Shown: positions 18,266 through 27,692, numbered from the stretch's first letter. The stretch: 64,000 nt of DNA from Arcticibacter sp041902385 (GCF_041902385.1 NZ_CP169244.1:3534001-3598000), one strand, 5' to 3'. The notes: a model not told the origin generated them from the sequence alone. A program made the numbers and translations.

Positions 18266-18362
18266 GAAAAGCATTGCAAGCTGCACATGGAGTGGGGGAT
18301 TGAAGCTGATTGGGTGTTCTTTCTCGTTTTTGAAGACTTAGCGAATGATCTCATTGAGCCCG
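18266..18362 (-). repeat. Reversed modules A and B between sufE and sufT
   Basis: Read on the minus strand, 18326-18266 gives AAAGAACACCCAATCAGCTT ... GTGCAGCTTGCAATGCTTTT, matching module A. Just beyond, 18362-18339 gives GGCTCAATGAGATCATTCGC, matching module B. This is the only reversed composite copy in the window and it lies inside an operon. Confidence 0.65.
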
Positions 18363-18398
18363 CTGAAAAACAATTAATAAAACTCAACGCGAACCCAT

Positions 18399-18719
18399 AT
18401 GATCATAGATGATAAAGCTGGCATAAAAGAAGGGGTTATAGAGAAGCTGAAAAGCGTTTTTGATCCCGAGATACCCGTGGATGTTTATGAGCTTGGTCTT
18501 ATCTACGAGCTGCATACCTTTCCCGAGGGAATCGTTAAGATTGTCATGACCCTTACTGCGCCTGCCTGTCCGGCTGCGGATCAGATCTTGCGCGATGTGC
18601 AGGATGCGGTGGCCTCTCTGGATGGAGTAAAGGAAGTACGGGTAGAGATATCCTTTGATCCGCCCTGGGATAAATCTATGATGAGCGAAGACGCTAAGCT
18701 CGAACTTGGATTCTTCTAG
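18399..18719 (+). CDS. sufT: MIP18/DUF59-family Fe-S assembly protein (SufT-like)
   Basis: A 106-residue DUF59 protein with the family segments FDPEIPVDVYELGLIY (about 21-36) and LTAPACPAAD carrying C57. Such proteins help deliver Fe-S clusters to target enzymes, and the gene closes suf operons in many bacteria. It lies 173 nt after sufE, with repeats between, and is followed by a 543-nt gap. Confidence 0.9.
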   Translation: MIIDDKAGIKEGVIEKLKSVFDPEIPVDVYELGLIYELHTFPEGIVKIVMTLTAPACPAADQILRDVQDAVASLDGVKEVRVEISFDPPWDKSMMSEDAKLELGFF

Positions 18720-18821
18720 TCTGTTTTCCTGCACGGCGTTAGTCGCGACAACCTTATCCGACTTTTTTTCGTCCGTAATTCCTGACCGGAGCGTACCCCT
18801 TGGTTTAAAATGGCTCTTTTT

Positions 18822-18912
18822 TGTGAAAGTCTAATTGTTTTTTAATGGCCACAAAGAACACTCAACCAGCTTTCATCTCCTGTGTGTGAGCGCAGCTCAT
18901 GAGTGTATTTCT
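18822..18912 (+). repeat. Repeat module A after sufT
   Basis: A single module A copy: CTAATTGTTTTTTAATGG, then AAAGAACACTCAACCAGC, then GAGCGCAGCTCATGAGTGT. It lies in the 543-nt gap 18720-19262. The rest of that gap is A/T-rich and presumably holds the glnA promoter, but no convincing TAnnTTTG match was found. Confidence 0.75.
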
Positions 18913-19262
18913 TGAAAAGTGTCTTTTGATGCCGTTTTTTCATTAATATGGTTGCGGCCGCAGCTTTTTCTCCCTTTATCCGTGTATTCATTTATTCTCT
19001 TATTAAACTTCCCGCCTTATCAATAATCCTGCCGTTTGGTGCAAAACGCCGCGTACTCCTTGGTAATCTTATTGCCCTAATTGTAATTTTATCAATGATG
19101 TTGGGGTTTGGTGGTTTGTAATTAGATGTTTCCCCATTTTTTTATTGAATTTATGATGAAATGGCAAAAAATATGTTCTTTGTTATAAAATTGTTTTTTG
19201 TATTCGTTTTTTTATGTCAAAGTTGCCATATTTGAAACTATTATTTCTGAAATCATCAAAAA

Positions 19263-20273
19263 ATGGCAACAAAATTAGAGTACATTTGGCTTGACGGCTA
19301 TAAACCCACACAAAGCCTGCGCAGTAAAACAAAAATTGTAAAGAATTTTAGTGGTAAATTAGAAGATTGCCCGCTTTGGAGCTTCGATGGTTCTTCTACA
19401 GAACAGGCTCCGGGAGGATCGTCTGACTGTGTTTTAAAACCTGTGTTTATTTGTCCTGATCCGCAGCGTAAAGATGCTTTCCTTGTTATGTGTGAAGTAC
19501 TGACTGCTGATGGCACTCCTCATGAGTCTAACGGTCGCGCTTTAATTGATGATGATGATAATGATTTCTGGTTTGGCTTTGAACAGGAATATTTCCTTTG
19601 GGATCCGGAAACAAATAAGCCCCTTGGTTTTCCTGTAAACGGTTACCCGGCTCCGCAAGGCCCTTACTACTGTTCAGTAGGAGCGAAGAATGCTTTTGGC
19701 AGGGAGATCGTTGAAGAGCATCTGGATGCCTGTCTTGACGCCGGCCTGAATGTTGAAGGTATTAATGCCGAGGTAGCTGCAGGGCAGTGGGAATTCCAGA
19801 TCTTTGCAAAGGGTGCTAAAGAAGCTGGAGACCAGATCTGGATCGGTCGTTACCTCCTCGAAAGAATTGGTGAAAAATATGGAGTGTCCATTAACTGGCA
19901 CTGTAAACCGCTCGGTACTCTTGACTGGAACGGGTCAGGAATGCACGCTAACTTCTCAAATTCTGTTTTGAGAACAGCTGGCAATAAGGAAACTTATGAT
20001 AAAATATGTGAAGCATTCCGTCCTGTAGTAAAGGAACACATTGAAGTGTATGGTGCTGACAATCATCTGCGCTTGACCGGAAAGCATGAAACTGCTTCTA
20101 TTCACGACTTCAGCTATGGTGTGTCTGACAGAGGTGCTTCAATTCGTATTCCTCTGGCTACCGTAGAAAGAGGCTGGAACGGTTATCTGGAAGATCGTCG
20201 TCCTAACTCTGCAGCAGATCCGTATAAAGTAGCTGCAAGGATTATCAAGACGGTGAAGTCGGCTATCGTTTAA
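19263..20273 (+). CDS. glnA: Glutamine synthetase, GSII (eukaryotic-like) type
   Basis: Forms glutamine from glutamate, ammonia and ATP. The 336-residue length and the segments LEYIWLDGY, WSFDGSSTEQAPG and GMHANFSN are those of GSII, the short type typical of eukaryotes and found in some Bacteroidota. The C-terminal region has DRGASIRIP and EDRRPNSAADPY, which bind substrate and ATP in the family. It has its own terminator. A second, GSI-like gene follows 570 nt downstream. Confidence 0.95.
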   Translation: MATKLEYIWLDGYKPTQSLRSKTKIVKNFSGKLEDCPLWSFDGSSTEQAPGGSSDCVLKPVFICPDPQRKDAFLVMCEVLTADGTPHESNGRALIDDDDNDFWFGFEQEYFLWDPETNKPLGFPVNGYPAPQGPYYCSVGAKNAFGREIVEEHLDACLDAGLNVEGINAEVAAGQWEFQIFAKGAKEAGDQIWIGRYLLERIGEKYGVSINWHCKPLGTLDWNGSGMHANFSNSVLRTAGNKETYDKICEAFRPVVKEHIEVYGADNHLRLTGKHETASIHDFSYGVSDRGASIRIPLATVERGWNGYLEDRRPNSAADPYKVAARIIKTVKSAIV

Positions 20274-20295
20274 GTGTATATTTATTAGTTTTTAG

Positions 20296-20328
20296 ATCCC
20301 CCGGCATTACCTGACGGGGGATTTTTTT
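20296..20328 (+). terminator. Rho-independent terminator after glnA
   Basis: ATCCCCCG (20296-20303) pairs with CGGGGGAT (20315-20322), followed by a T run, 22 nt after the glnA stop. Confidence 0.9.
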
Positions 20329-20363
20329 GTCGTACTGATTGGGTTACTAAGCCTGCAACTTGT

Positions 20364-20400
20364 TTTTTTAAGGCTGTTAGTGAAATCGCTTCGCGTAGTC
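20364..20400 (+). repeat. Single partial repeat module B
   Basis: TTTTTTTAAGGCTGTTAGTG and AAATCGCTTCGCG match the 55-bp array unit at 43.3 kb. The surrounding gap 20329-20840 has one open minus-strand frame of 79 codons (20616-20377) with no recognised family, which I do not call a gene. No other feature is supported there. Confidence 0.55.
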
Positions 20401-20840
20401 ATAGACATCATAACTTGCTTTTTGGTTTAGCTGCGGAGATGTGAACACGGGCCTGATTACACGAACAAACACATTCGGCACCGCGTGCCGGGGCCCAAAG
20501 CCTTCATAGTCGTCTAATGTGGGGATGATTTGATTCGGGGTAGCGAGCGCATAAAGGTTGTCTGAATCGAGTAGTCGCTGCAGGAATCTATTGCAGCAGG
20601 ATAGTCGCCGCATCAAAGAGAAGCCCTCGCATTTTTCCCTGCCAGGAAAGTGAGAATTTGCTTTCAGGTTTTGCCGTAGGTGTTTTTTGGATCGGGCAGC
20701 GTTCCGTATGCGAAGAGAATGTGGTGGCCATGTATTGCGATAATAACAAAAACTTCTGTCAGTTCAACGATTGTTATTACCTTAATAGCTGCATAAACAA
20801 AGTCGTAATTGAGGCCAGTGTCTTCTCAGAATAAGATAAA

Positions 20841-22199
20841 ATGGATAAAGCACAAATCGTAAAGTATCTGCTGGATCATGATATTCAAAAAGTAAAGTTT
20901 GCGTTTGCCGATATTGACGGCATTCTGAGGGGGAAGACCATACACCGGAAGAAATTTATTGATGGTCTGGACGAGGGATACGGGTTTTGCGATGTTGTAT
21001 TCGGCTGGGATAGCTCAGATGTGATCTACGATAATGCGGCGGTAACAGGATGGCACACCGGTTTTCCTGATCGGTTATGCCGTATTGATCTGAATACTTT
21101 TCGTACCATCCCCTGGGAGCAGGATCTTCCTTTTTTCCTTGCTGATTTTGGCACGGGAGATGGGGGAGGTCTTCCGGTCTGCCCGAGAACGCTCTTAAGG
21201 CGTATCGAGAAGGAATGTGAGGATGCAGGCTTTCATCCTGAGTTTTCTCAGGAGTTCGAGTGGTTCAATTTCAAGGAGAGTCCCGACTCGCTGCAGGATA
21301 AGGATTTCAACGGCCTGCGGCCCCTTAGTCCGGGCATGTTTGGATACTCCATATTAAGGCCTTCGCAGCATTCGGCCTTTTATCACGATGTTTTTGACCT
21401 TCTGGGTCGCTTCGATATTATCCTGGAAGGCTTGCATACCGAGACGGGGCCCGGCGTATATGAAGCTGCTATTCTTCATAGTAAAGTCTTGCGGTCTGCG
21501 GACAAGGCCGTACTGTTCAAGTCGGGAGTAAAGGAGATTGCTTCGCGTCACGGCATTGTTGCTTCCTTCATGGCCAAGTGGAATGCGGAGCTCCCTGGCT
21601 GCAGCGGCCATATCCATCAGAGTCTTTGGAGCAGCGATCAGAAGAAAAATCTTTTTTATGAGGCAGGGGCGTCGGATCGCATCAGTGAGCTTTTCAGGCA
21701 TTACATAGCAGGACAGCTCTATTGTTTGCCGCATATTTTGCCGATGTTCGCGCCGACCGTAAACAGCTTCAAGCGTTTGGTTGAAGGGACATGGGCACCT
21801 ACAACTCTGAGCTGGGGCTACGATAACCGCACGACTGCTTTGCGGGCGCTAAATGGAACAGAAAAGAGCGCGAGGCTGGAAACACGGGTGCCGGGATCGG
21901 ACTGCAATCCCTATCTGGCAATGGCTGCAGCGTTGGCCTCAGGTCTGTATGGCATTAAAAATAAGCTTTCCCTCGAAATTCAGGCAACAAAGGGCAACGC
22001 ATATCAGGAGAAGGATGTGCAACGTCTGCCTTCTAACCTCGGGGCGGCCACAGAGGCGATGAGTAATTCGACGATTGCTTCTGACCTGTTCGGAAAGGCA
22101 TTTGTAGAGCATTTTACGGCCACACGTATGTGGGAGTGGAGTCAATACGAAAAGCAGGTGAGTAAGTGGGAGTTAAAACGATATTTCGAAGGCATTTAA
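20841..22199 (+). CDS. Glutamine synthetase-like (GSI family) gamma-glutamyl ligase
   Basis: A 452-residue GSI-fold protein (beta-grasp domain about 15-100, catalytic domain from about 110). Residues of the family's nucleotide and metal sites are visible in QEFEWF, ETGPGVYEA, GHIHQSL and NRTTALR, and ARLETRVPGSDCNPY lies near the C terminus. It resembles gamma-glutamylpolyamine synthetases (PuuA/GlnA3 type) as much as true GS, so the amine substrate is open. It is probably co-transcribed with the kinase-like gene 54 nt downstream. Confidence 0.85.
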   Translation: MDKAQIVKYLLDHDIQKVKFAFADIDGILRGKTIHRKKFIDGLDEGYGFCDVVFGWDSSDVIYDNAAVTGWHTGFPDRLCRIDLNTFRTIPWEQDLPFFLADFGTGDGGGLPVCPRTLLRRIEKECEDAGFHPEFSQEFEWFNFKESPDSLQDKDFNGLRPLSPGMFGYSILRPSQHSAFYHDVFDLLGRFDIILEGLHTETGPGVYEAAILHSKVLRSADKAVLFKSGVKEIASRHGIVASFMAKWNAELPGCSGHIHQSLWSSDQKKNLFYEAGASDRISELFRHYIAGQLYCLPHILPMFAPTVNSFKRLVEGTWAPTTLSWGYDNRTTALRALNGTEKSARLETRVPGSDCNPYLAMAAALASGLYGIKNKLSLEIQATKGNAYQEKDVQRLPSNLGAATEAMSNSTIASDLFGKAFVEHFTATRMWEWSQYEKQVSKWELKRYFEGI

Positions 22200-22253
22200 C
22201 AAATAAGACAGCTATGGAAAGGTCCTGGTGATCTTTCGTCTTGTTAATCAAAT

Positions 22254-23291
22254 ATGGATCATTTAAGGGTTATAAAGAAAGCCTGGAAAGAGTATGACGC
22301 TTCTAAAACGATCTACAAAATTCAGGATATCAGTGCGATGGTTTCTACTAATCACGTCTTCAGGATCACTTTTGACGATGAAGATATCGTGATAGCCAAG
22401 CTTTCTTACTTTGGAAAGTATGAGCATTTTAAGGAGGATCACCGCATTATTCATTCTCTGGCCAACAATCTGCTTTACCCCTTTGAAAACCTGCTGGCTA
22501 AATCATTATTGAAGAACAACCGGGTTTTTACCTACCGGTATAAAACGGCCTCGACAGACGCATGGGTGGTGTTTTACAATCCGGTAAGGGTTCAGAAGCG
22601 ACTTCCAAGACGATTATCGGAGGCTCATATCCGAAAGTTCGGACAGCAGATCGGCAAGTTTCATAAATCCTGTTCCCGTATCAGGAACGTACTGCCCAAA
22701 TCTTCGAAAACCTTGAGTACTGATATATCGGTGCTTTTGAGACAGCTAAACAGCAGAAAGAAATCGTCTTTCAGCGATGAGCAGCGTGATGTTTTGAGGC
22801 ATCACTGCGAGTTATTTCAGAAAAACCGCCTGTTATATAAGGCCGACAAGTTTGAGACCATCCCGGTGTTCATTGACTGGAACATCGGAAATTTCTCGGT
22901 CACCTCGAGCCTGAAGCTCTACTCGCGATGGGACTATGACTGGTTCAGGATGAGCAGCCGCATGATGGATTTTTATTTTTTTGCGCGGGTAGTTTCGGAT
23001 ATAGGTGACCGGACCGTCTTTAGCTATCTCATAGGACCTATGATGGAAGACCGCTTCGTTCTTTTTCTTGAAGAGTATCATAAAGTAAATCCCCTCACGG
23101 CAAACGAACTTCGTTTTCTAAAAGAAGTTTACCGCTTTTTTATCCTGAATTATGTGATCAAGGACGGAAACTATTTCTTTAGTCCGCAGTATGCCACGAA
23201 GCTTCAGTCGGAAGCTTTCGATACCTACCTGCCTTCAATTGAGAAAGAATTTGATTCGGAAAAGTTGATTTCAGCTTTAAAGCTTAAGTAA
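22254..23291 (+). CDS. Aminoglycoside phosphotransferase-like (APH-fold) kinase
   Basis: A 345-residue protein with kinase-like features: IVIAKLSYFGKYEHF could supply the ATP-binding lysine, FIDWNIGNF looks like the catalytic loop (D..N) and RWDYDWFRM like the metal-binding hDxD. The substrate is unknown. It sits between a GSI-like ligase and a HAD hydrolase with short gaps (54 and 11 nt), suggesting a small operon that modifies a metabolite. True aminoglycoside resistance is not implied. Confidence 0.7.
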   Translation: MDHLRVIKKAWKEYDASKTIYKIQDISAMVSTNHVFRITFDDEDIVIAKLSYFGKYEHFKEDHRIIHSLANNLLYPFENLLAKSLLKNNRVFTYRYKTASTDAWVVFYNPVRVQKRLPRRLSEAHIRKFGQQIGKFHKSCSRIRNVLPKSSKTLSTDISVLLRQLNSRKKSSFSDEQRDVLRHHCELFQKNRLLYKADKFETIPVFIDWNIGNFSVTSSLKLYSRWDYDWFRMSSRMMDFYFFARVVSDIGDRTVFSYLIGPMMEDRFVLFLEEYHKVNPLTANELRFLKEVYRFFILNYVIKDGNYFFSPQYATKLQSEAFDTYLPSIEKEFDSEKLISALKLK

Positions 23292-23302
23292 AGTCAGTAT
23301 TC

Positions 23303-24157
23303 ATGAACAGTACACAATTGTTTGAAGAAGTAGTGGATCCTTACAAAGTAGTCTTTTTTGATGCCTTTGGTGTCCTGAAGAACTACAAGGGCCTGATGCC
23401 AGGAGTAGAGAAAACGTTTGAATACCTGGAGCAGCGGCAGAAAGAATTCTTTATTGTCACGAATGACGCTTCCAGAAGCCCTGCGCAGTTAGCGGAGAAA
23501 TATCATCAGATGGGCCTGAGCGCTATCACTGAAGATCGTATCATTTCTTCAGGGATGCTGGCCAGGGAGTACCTCGACCTGAAAGTGAACGAAGGGATTG
23601 TTGCCTTTTTAGGCACTGCTGATTCTGCACATTATATTGAAAGACCCGGCCTGATAACCCTGCCGGTATCAGAGGTCAATGACGATAATATTTCAGAGGT
23701 AAGTGCGCTCGTGTTTCTTGACGACGAGGGGTTTGACTGGTCTGGCGACTTAAATAAGACCGTTAATCTGCTCAGAAAGCGCACTATTCCGACCATTGTT
23801 GCCAATACAGACGATGCGTATCCCATGAACGCCAGTGAGGTTTGCATTGCCGTGGGCAGTTTGGCTACGATGATTGAAACGATTGTAGGAAAGGAATTTA
23901 TTCGCTTCGGGAAACCCGACTCGCAAATGTTCATGTTTGCCTACGAGCTGGTGAGAGAACGGACAGGTGTGAACAAGAAAGATATTGTAATGGTAGGCGA
24001 TACACTTCACACCGATATATTAGGTGGCAATAAGTTCGGACTGGATACTATTCTGGTCCTGTCAGGAAATACGCTCTCTACAGAAGCTGAAACCAGGATC
24101 AGCAGCACCGGGATCATTCCAACCTACATTTGCTCATCAGCGGTCATTCAGCAGTAA
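23303..24157 (+). CDS. HAD-superfamily hydrolase, class IIA (NagD-like)
   Basis: A 284-residue HAD phosphatase. Motif I is VVFFDAFGVL with a nucleophilic Asp, though the usual second Asp (DxD) is replaced by F (D-A-F). Motif II is FIVTNDASRSP, the Lys is in IRFGKPDSQMF and motif III is MVGDTLHTDILGG. The order and the FDAFGVL start resemble Bacteroidota NagD-like proteins. Its stop is 1 nt before the tatD start. Confidence 0.85.
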   Translation: MNSTQLFEEVVDPYKVVFFDAFGVLKNYKGLMPGVEKTFEYLEQRQKEFFIVTNDASRSPAQLAEKYHQMGLSAITEDRIISSGMLAREYLDLKVNEGIVAFLGTADSAHYIERPGLITLPVSEVNDDNISEVSALVFLDDEGFDWSGDLNKTVNLLRKRTIPTIVANTDDAYPMNASEVCIAVGSLATMIETIVGKEFIRFGKPDSQMFMFAYELVRERTGVNKKDIVMVGDTLHTDILGGNKFGLDTILVLSGNTLSTEAETRISSTGIIPTYICSSAVIQQ

Positions 24158-24158
24158 G

Positions 24159-24847
24159 ATGTTGCTCGACTTTCATTCGCACTCAGGGAAAAGAACACCG
24201 GGGGAACAGGTTATTCAGAACCTGATCATTCCCTTGATAGGACAAGATCCCGGTTTTGATCGTGATGGTTCTCCGGATCGCTGGTTCTCGGCAGGAGTGC
24301 ACCCCTGGTACATTGACGAAGACAAGGTGGGTGAGCAGCTGACATTGCTGAGGGAGCTGGCAGGTGCCAGTAACGTGAAGGCCGTTGGAGAATGCGGACT
24401 GGACAGGCTAAGGGGACCCTCATTAGACCTGCAGCAACGGGTGTTTGAAGAACAACTGCTGCTTGCGGGCACCCTGGGCAAGCCGGTGATCGTCCATTGT
24501 GTGAGGTGCTTTGCTGAGCTCGTTCAGACCAAACGAAGACTTTCAGTCGCCGTGCCGCTGGTGGTACATGGCTACAATAACAAGCTTGCTGTGGCGCGCG
24601 AGCTTTTAGACCAGGGCTTTTACTTTTCCTTCGGGAGCGCCTTGCTAAGTGAATGGGGTAATGCTGCAAAGGTCATTGCTGAAGTTCCAGCCGACCGGTT
24701 CTTTTTGGAAACGGACGACCGGGACGTCTCAATACGAGCTGTTTATGAGCAGGCGGCACGAATAAAAAAATTCCGGTTAATCAGCTTGAAGAAATTATTT
24801 TTGCAACCTATTTAGGTTTAGGGGGTAAAAAGAGTACTAATGATTGA
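24159..24847 (+). CDS. TatD-family metal-dependent hydrolase, frameshifted near the C terminus as read
   Basis: A metal-dependent hydrolase of the TatD deoxyribonuclease family. The start MLLDFHSHSG carries the first metal His pair; AVGECGLDR, VIVHCVRCF and LETDD follow in family order. As read, the frame ends at 24815. Adding one A to A7 at 24764-24770 replaces the odd tail with ...QLEEIIFATYLG, the usual TatD ending, and extends the protein to 229 residues, stopping at 24845-24847. That stop overlaps the tcdA ATG by 8 nt, which supports the correction. An upstream in-frame ATG (24024) lies inside the HAD gene and is rejected. Confidence 0.88.
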
Positions 24848-25631
24848 CTTAAGTTGGCTTTCCCGCTCGGCACTGCTGGTGGGAGATGAGGGAATCAATG
24901 CACTGCAAGGTTCGCATGTGCTGATTGTTGGATTAGGAGGAGTGGGGTCTTTTGCGGCGGAATTTATATGCAGGGCAGGAGTTGGCGAAATGACCATTGT
25001 GGATGGGGATGTAGTAGATCCTTCGAACAGGAACAGGCAGCTGCCTGCACTAGCCACCAATCACGGAGTGCCAAAGGCGGAAATCATGGCCGGCCGCCTG
25101 AAGGATATCAATCCTGATCTGAAGCTGCATGTCATTCAGGATTTTCTTACTCCAAAGAAATGCCGCGAGATTCTGGAGAAAAGATACGACTATGTGATGG
25201 ACTGCATCGATAGTGTAACACCCAAGCTGTATCTTTTGCTGACCGCTTACCAAAGCAAGCAGCGTGTGGTGAGTTCAATGGGAGCTGGCGGCAAATTTGA
25301 TCCAGCGAAGTTAAAGGTGGCCGATCTGATGGATACCTACCAATGCCAGTTCGCCCAATATGTGCGGAAGCGCATTAAGAGGCTGGGCGTTGGTCCTGGT
25401 ATAAAGGCTGTCTTTTCAACAGAAGAAGTGTTAAAGTCGTCTTTGATTATGACAGACGGCAGTAATTTTAAGCGTTCGGCTTATGGCACTATTTCCTATC
25501 TGCCGGCTGCTTTCGGAGGAGTATGTGCATCTGTTGTGATCCGCGAGTTACTCGGGCAGCAGGTAGCAACGGAACTGAGGCCAAAAGAATTAAGACCGAA
25601 AGTGAAGCCGAAAAAGAAGGCGACAAGTTAG
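24840..25631 (+). CDS. tcdA: tRNA threonylcarbamoyladenosine dehydratase (TcdA/CsdL-like)
   Basis: A ThiF/E1-like enzyme expected to cyclise t6A to ct6A at tRNA position 37 with ATP. The 263 residues start with an SRSALLVGDEGI segment typical of TcdA, then the nucleotide-binding GLGGVGS and DGDVVDPSNRNRQ, and DCIDSVTPK. The start overlaps the corrected tatD end by 8 nt. It is convergent with the histidine kinase gene, whose end overlaps it by 4 nt. Confidence 0.9.
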   Translation: MIDLSWLSRSALLVGDEGINALQGSHVLIVGLGGVGSFAAEFICRAGVGEMTIVDGDVVDPSNRNRQLPALATNHGVPKAEIMAGRLKDINPDLKLHVIQDFLTPKKCREILEKRYDYVMDCIDSVTPKLYLLLTAYQSKQRVVSSMGAGGKFDPAKLKVADLMDTYQCQFAQYVRKRIKRLGVGPGIKAVFSTEEVLKSSLIMTDGSNFKRSAYGTISYLPAAFGGVCASVVIRELLGQQVATELRPKELRPKVKPKKKATS

Positions 25632-26743
25632 AACGTATCTGGTAAGGTAATGGTAAAGGATGTTCCTTCGCCTGGTTTACTGTCCACGCTTATTGTTCCT
25701 CCCAGTGTTTCGACGTGGCTCTTGACCAGATAGAGGCCTATGCCTCTGCCGTCTTTGCTCTGGTCAAAGCGTTTGTAAAGGCCAAAGAGCTTATCGCCTA
25801 CAGCCTCGAGATCCATACCCGTTCCGTTATCACTCATCACCAGTACCAGCGATCTCTCTACACGCTTTGTGTCAACCCTAATGACAGGGGGCACATTGTC
25901 TTTCCTGTACTTTAGTGCGTTGCTGATCAGATTGTACAAGACACTCTGAATGTATGCTTTTACAGAATAAATGACCGTTGCCTCCTCCGCTAGTGCAATC
26001 TTGATTTCTGCCCGTGCCTGCTGTATCTGAACAGAAAGGCTGTTGCGGACAACCGAAAGAAGGTGATTAAGAGAAATTTCCTCCTTGTGCTCGCTGCCTG
26101 TATTATGTACCGAGAGCAGCCGCGTGAGGTCAGAAATAACCTGGTCCATCGACTCTGCAAGTTTCCCTACCATTTCAACCAATTCTGCTGTATCGATCTG
26201 ACCTGATTTAACCAACTGGATCAAACCCTTGATGTTTCCTATCGGTCCTCTAAGATTATGCGACACCGTGTAGTTGAACTGCATCAGGTCATTGTATTTA
26301 TGGGTGAGCTCCAGAAGGAGTTTCTCATGATCAATTTCCAGGGCCTTTCTTTCCGTTATAAGTGACCTTAGACACAAATGATGAGTGATTTTTCCTAAAG
26401 TGTTATAGATGGGCGATATCGTCGTGTCAACCCAGAAAAAACTGCCGTCTTTTGCTTTATTTTTTATTTCTCCCCGCCACACTTTGCCGGAGGAAATGAT
26501 CCTCCACATTGATTGGAAAAAAGATTTAGGATGATAGCTGCTATTGATTATTTTATGTGTATTACCAACCAGCTCATCTATATGGTATCTACTTACTTCG
26601 CAGAACGCCTCGTTTGCGTAAGTGATAATACCCCTCTTATCGGTAATTGTAACAATAGCGGCAGAGTTAACAGCGTATTGAAATGCTTTTAACGCACTTC
26701 TCGTTTCTGTACCGAAACTACCAGCATTACTATCAAGAATCAT
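25628..26743 (-). CDS. PAS-domain sensor histidine kinase
   Basis: A soluble 371-residue kinase with no membrane segments. A PAS domain covers about 17-135 (ITYANEAFCEVSRY, WVDTTISPIYN). The H-box is YTVSHNLRGPIGN with H162. The ATPase domain has the N-box NLISNALKY, G1 DNGTGMDL, G2 GRGIGLYLVKSH and GEGTSFTITLP. No response regulator is adjacent, so the partner is unknown. PAS domains of this type bind small ligands, flavin or haem, but the photoreceptor NCRFLQ motif is absent. Confidence 0.9.
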   Translation of the reverse strand: MILDSNAGSFGTETRSALKAFQYAVNSAAIVTITDKRGIITYANEAFCEVSRYHIDELVGNTHKIINSSYHPKSFFQSMWRIISSGKVWRGEIKNKAKDGSFFWVDTTISPIYNTLGKITHHLCLRSLITERKALEIDHEKLLLELTHKYNDLMQFNYTVSHNLRGPIGNIKGLIQLVKSGQIDTAELVEMVGKLAESMDQVISDLTRLLSVHNTGSEHKEEISLNHLLSVVRNSLSVQIQQARAEIKIALAEEATVIYSVKAYIQSVLYNLISNALKYRKDNVPPVIRVDTKRVERSLVLVMSDNGTGMDLEAVGDKLFGLYKRFDQSKDGRGIGLYLVKSHVETLGGTISVDSKPGEGTSFTITLPDTF

Positions 26744-26861
26744 TACGTGCCTGTTTTTTCAAAAGACATACCAAAAGAGGTGTCAGCCTTTCTATAGTTG
26801 GCGTTAGGTACCTGACAGATGAAGTGAAAGGAGCTTGTGTGAATAAAAAAAGAGTGATATT

Positions 26862-26893
26862 AAAAAGCAGAAACATTTCTGTTTCTGCTTTTT
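26862..26893. terminator. Bidirectional hairpin terminator upstream of the kinase and after YceI
   Basis: AAAAAGCAGAAAC pairs with GTTTCTGCTTTTT around a 6-nt loop. It lies about 50 nt beyond the YceI gene's stop on the minus strand and probably ends that transcript. Confidence 0.75.
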
Positions 26894-26946
26894 AGGATAT
26901 TTGGGGAAATACGTCTACACTTTTCTTTTGTAGATTTTCAGTTGCT

Positions 26947-27477
26947 TTATCCTTGCTTTACCAGCTGTATTTCGCATAAGATGCGAATATCGTCACTTAC
27001 CACTACCTGTCCGGCTTCAGTAACGGCACTCCATGTTAGGCCGAACTCCTTACGGCTGATTTTTCCTTTTACGGTAAAGCCTGCTTTTGTTTGTCCGTAA
27101 GGGTCAACCACGATGCCTCCAAATTCAACTTCCAGAGCAATAGGCTTTGTCACGCCCTTGATGGTCAGATCGCCATGCAGCTTGCCTTCGTCGCCGTCCT
27201 GCTCTAAAGATGTGCCAACAAAATGTACGGTCGCATGCTCTTCTGCATGAAAGAAGTCGGCAGACTTTAGGTGGGTGTCGCGCTGTTCATTGTTTGTGCT
27301 AATTGAATCGACATTAGCAGTGAATTCGATCTTGCCAGCTTTTGCAAAGTCGTCTCCTTCAGTCTCAACCTCAAGATCAAATTCTTTGAAGTAGCCCGTC
27401 ACTGTGGTGATCATCAGGTGCTTTACTTTAAACTGTACTTCGCTGTGGGTAGGATCAATTTTCCAAATAGTTGCCAT
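26947..27477 (-). CDS. YceI-family lipid-binding protein
   Basis: A 176-residue YceI-like protein: WKIDPTHSEVQFKVKHL at the start, LTIKGVTKPI in the middle and the C-terminal segment EFGLTWSAVTEAGQVVVSDD, all typical of the family. YceI proteins are lipocalin-like barrels that bind isoprenoid lipids. There is no signal peptide, so this form is cytoplasmic. It is a monocistronic gene with a terminator downstream. Confidence 0.92.
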   Translation of the reverse strand: MATIWKIDPTHSEVQFKVKHLMITTVTGYFKEFDLEVETEGDDFAKAGKIEFTANVDSISTNNEQRDTHLKSADFFHAEEHATVHFVGTSLEQDGDEGKLHGDLTIKGVTKPIALEVEFGGIVVDPYGQTKAGFTVKGKISRKEFGLTWSAVTEAGQVVVSDDIRILCEIQLVKQG

Positions 27478-27692
27478 TTTGTTTGAGTTTTAATAGTTAA
27501 CAAAAAGTTAAAGAATATGCTTTCAAAATTTATAATTCAAAGGTAGCCGGCTCTGCAGCCTTTACTATTGATCTAGATTAAGAAATTTATATCTGTAACT
27601 TTTTTTAGAATGAGCATCTCTTAAAAAGTGTTAAAGCTTTATTACCGCCGTTGTCTTTTGTTATTTTTATCCGGAGCCTTTAATCAAGATCA

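Noticed and set aside
20377..20616. Minus-strand frame of 79 codons between the two glutamine synthetase genes
   Set aside because: No recognisable domain, no clear promoter, and its end overlaps a repeat module B copy; it could be a real hypothetical gene but the support is too weak.
24024..24158. Upstream start of tatD
   Set aside because: It lies inside the HAD gene in another frame; MLLDFHSHSG at 24159 is the family's normal start.
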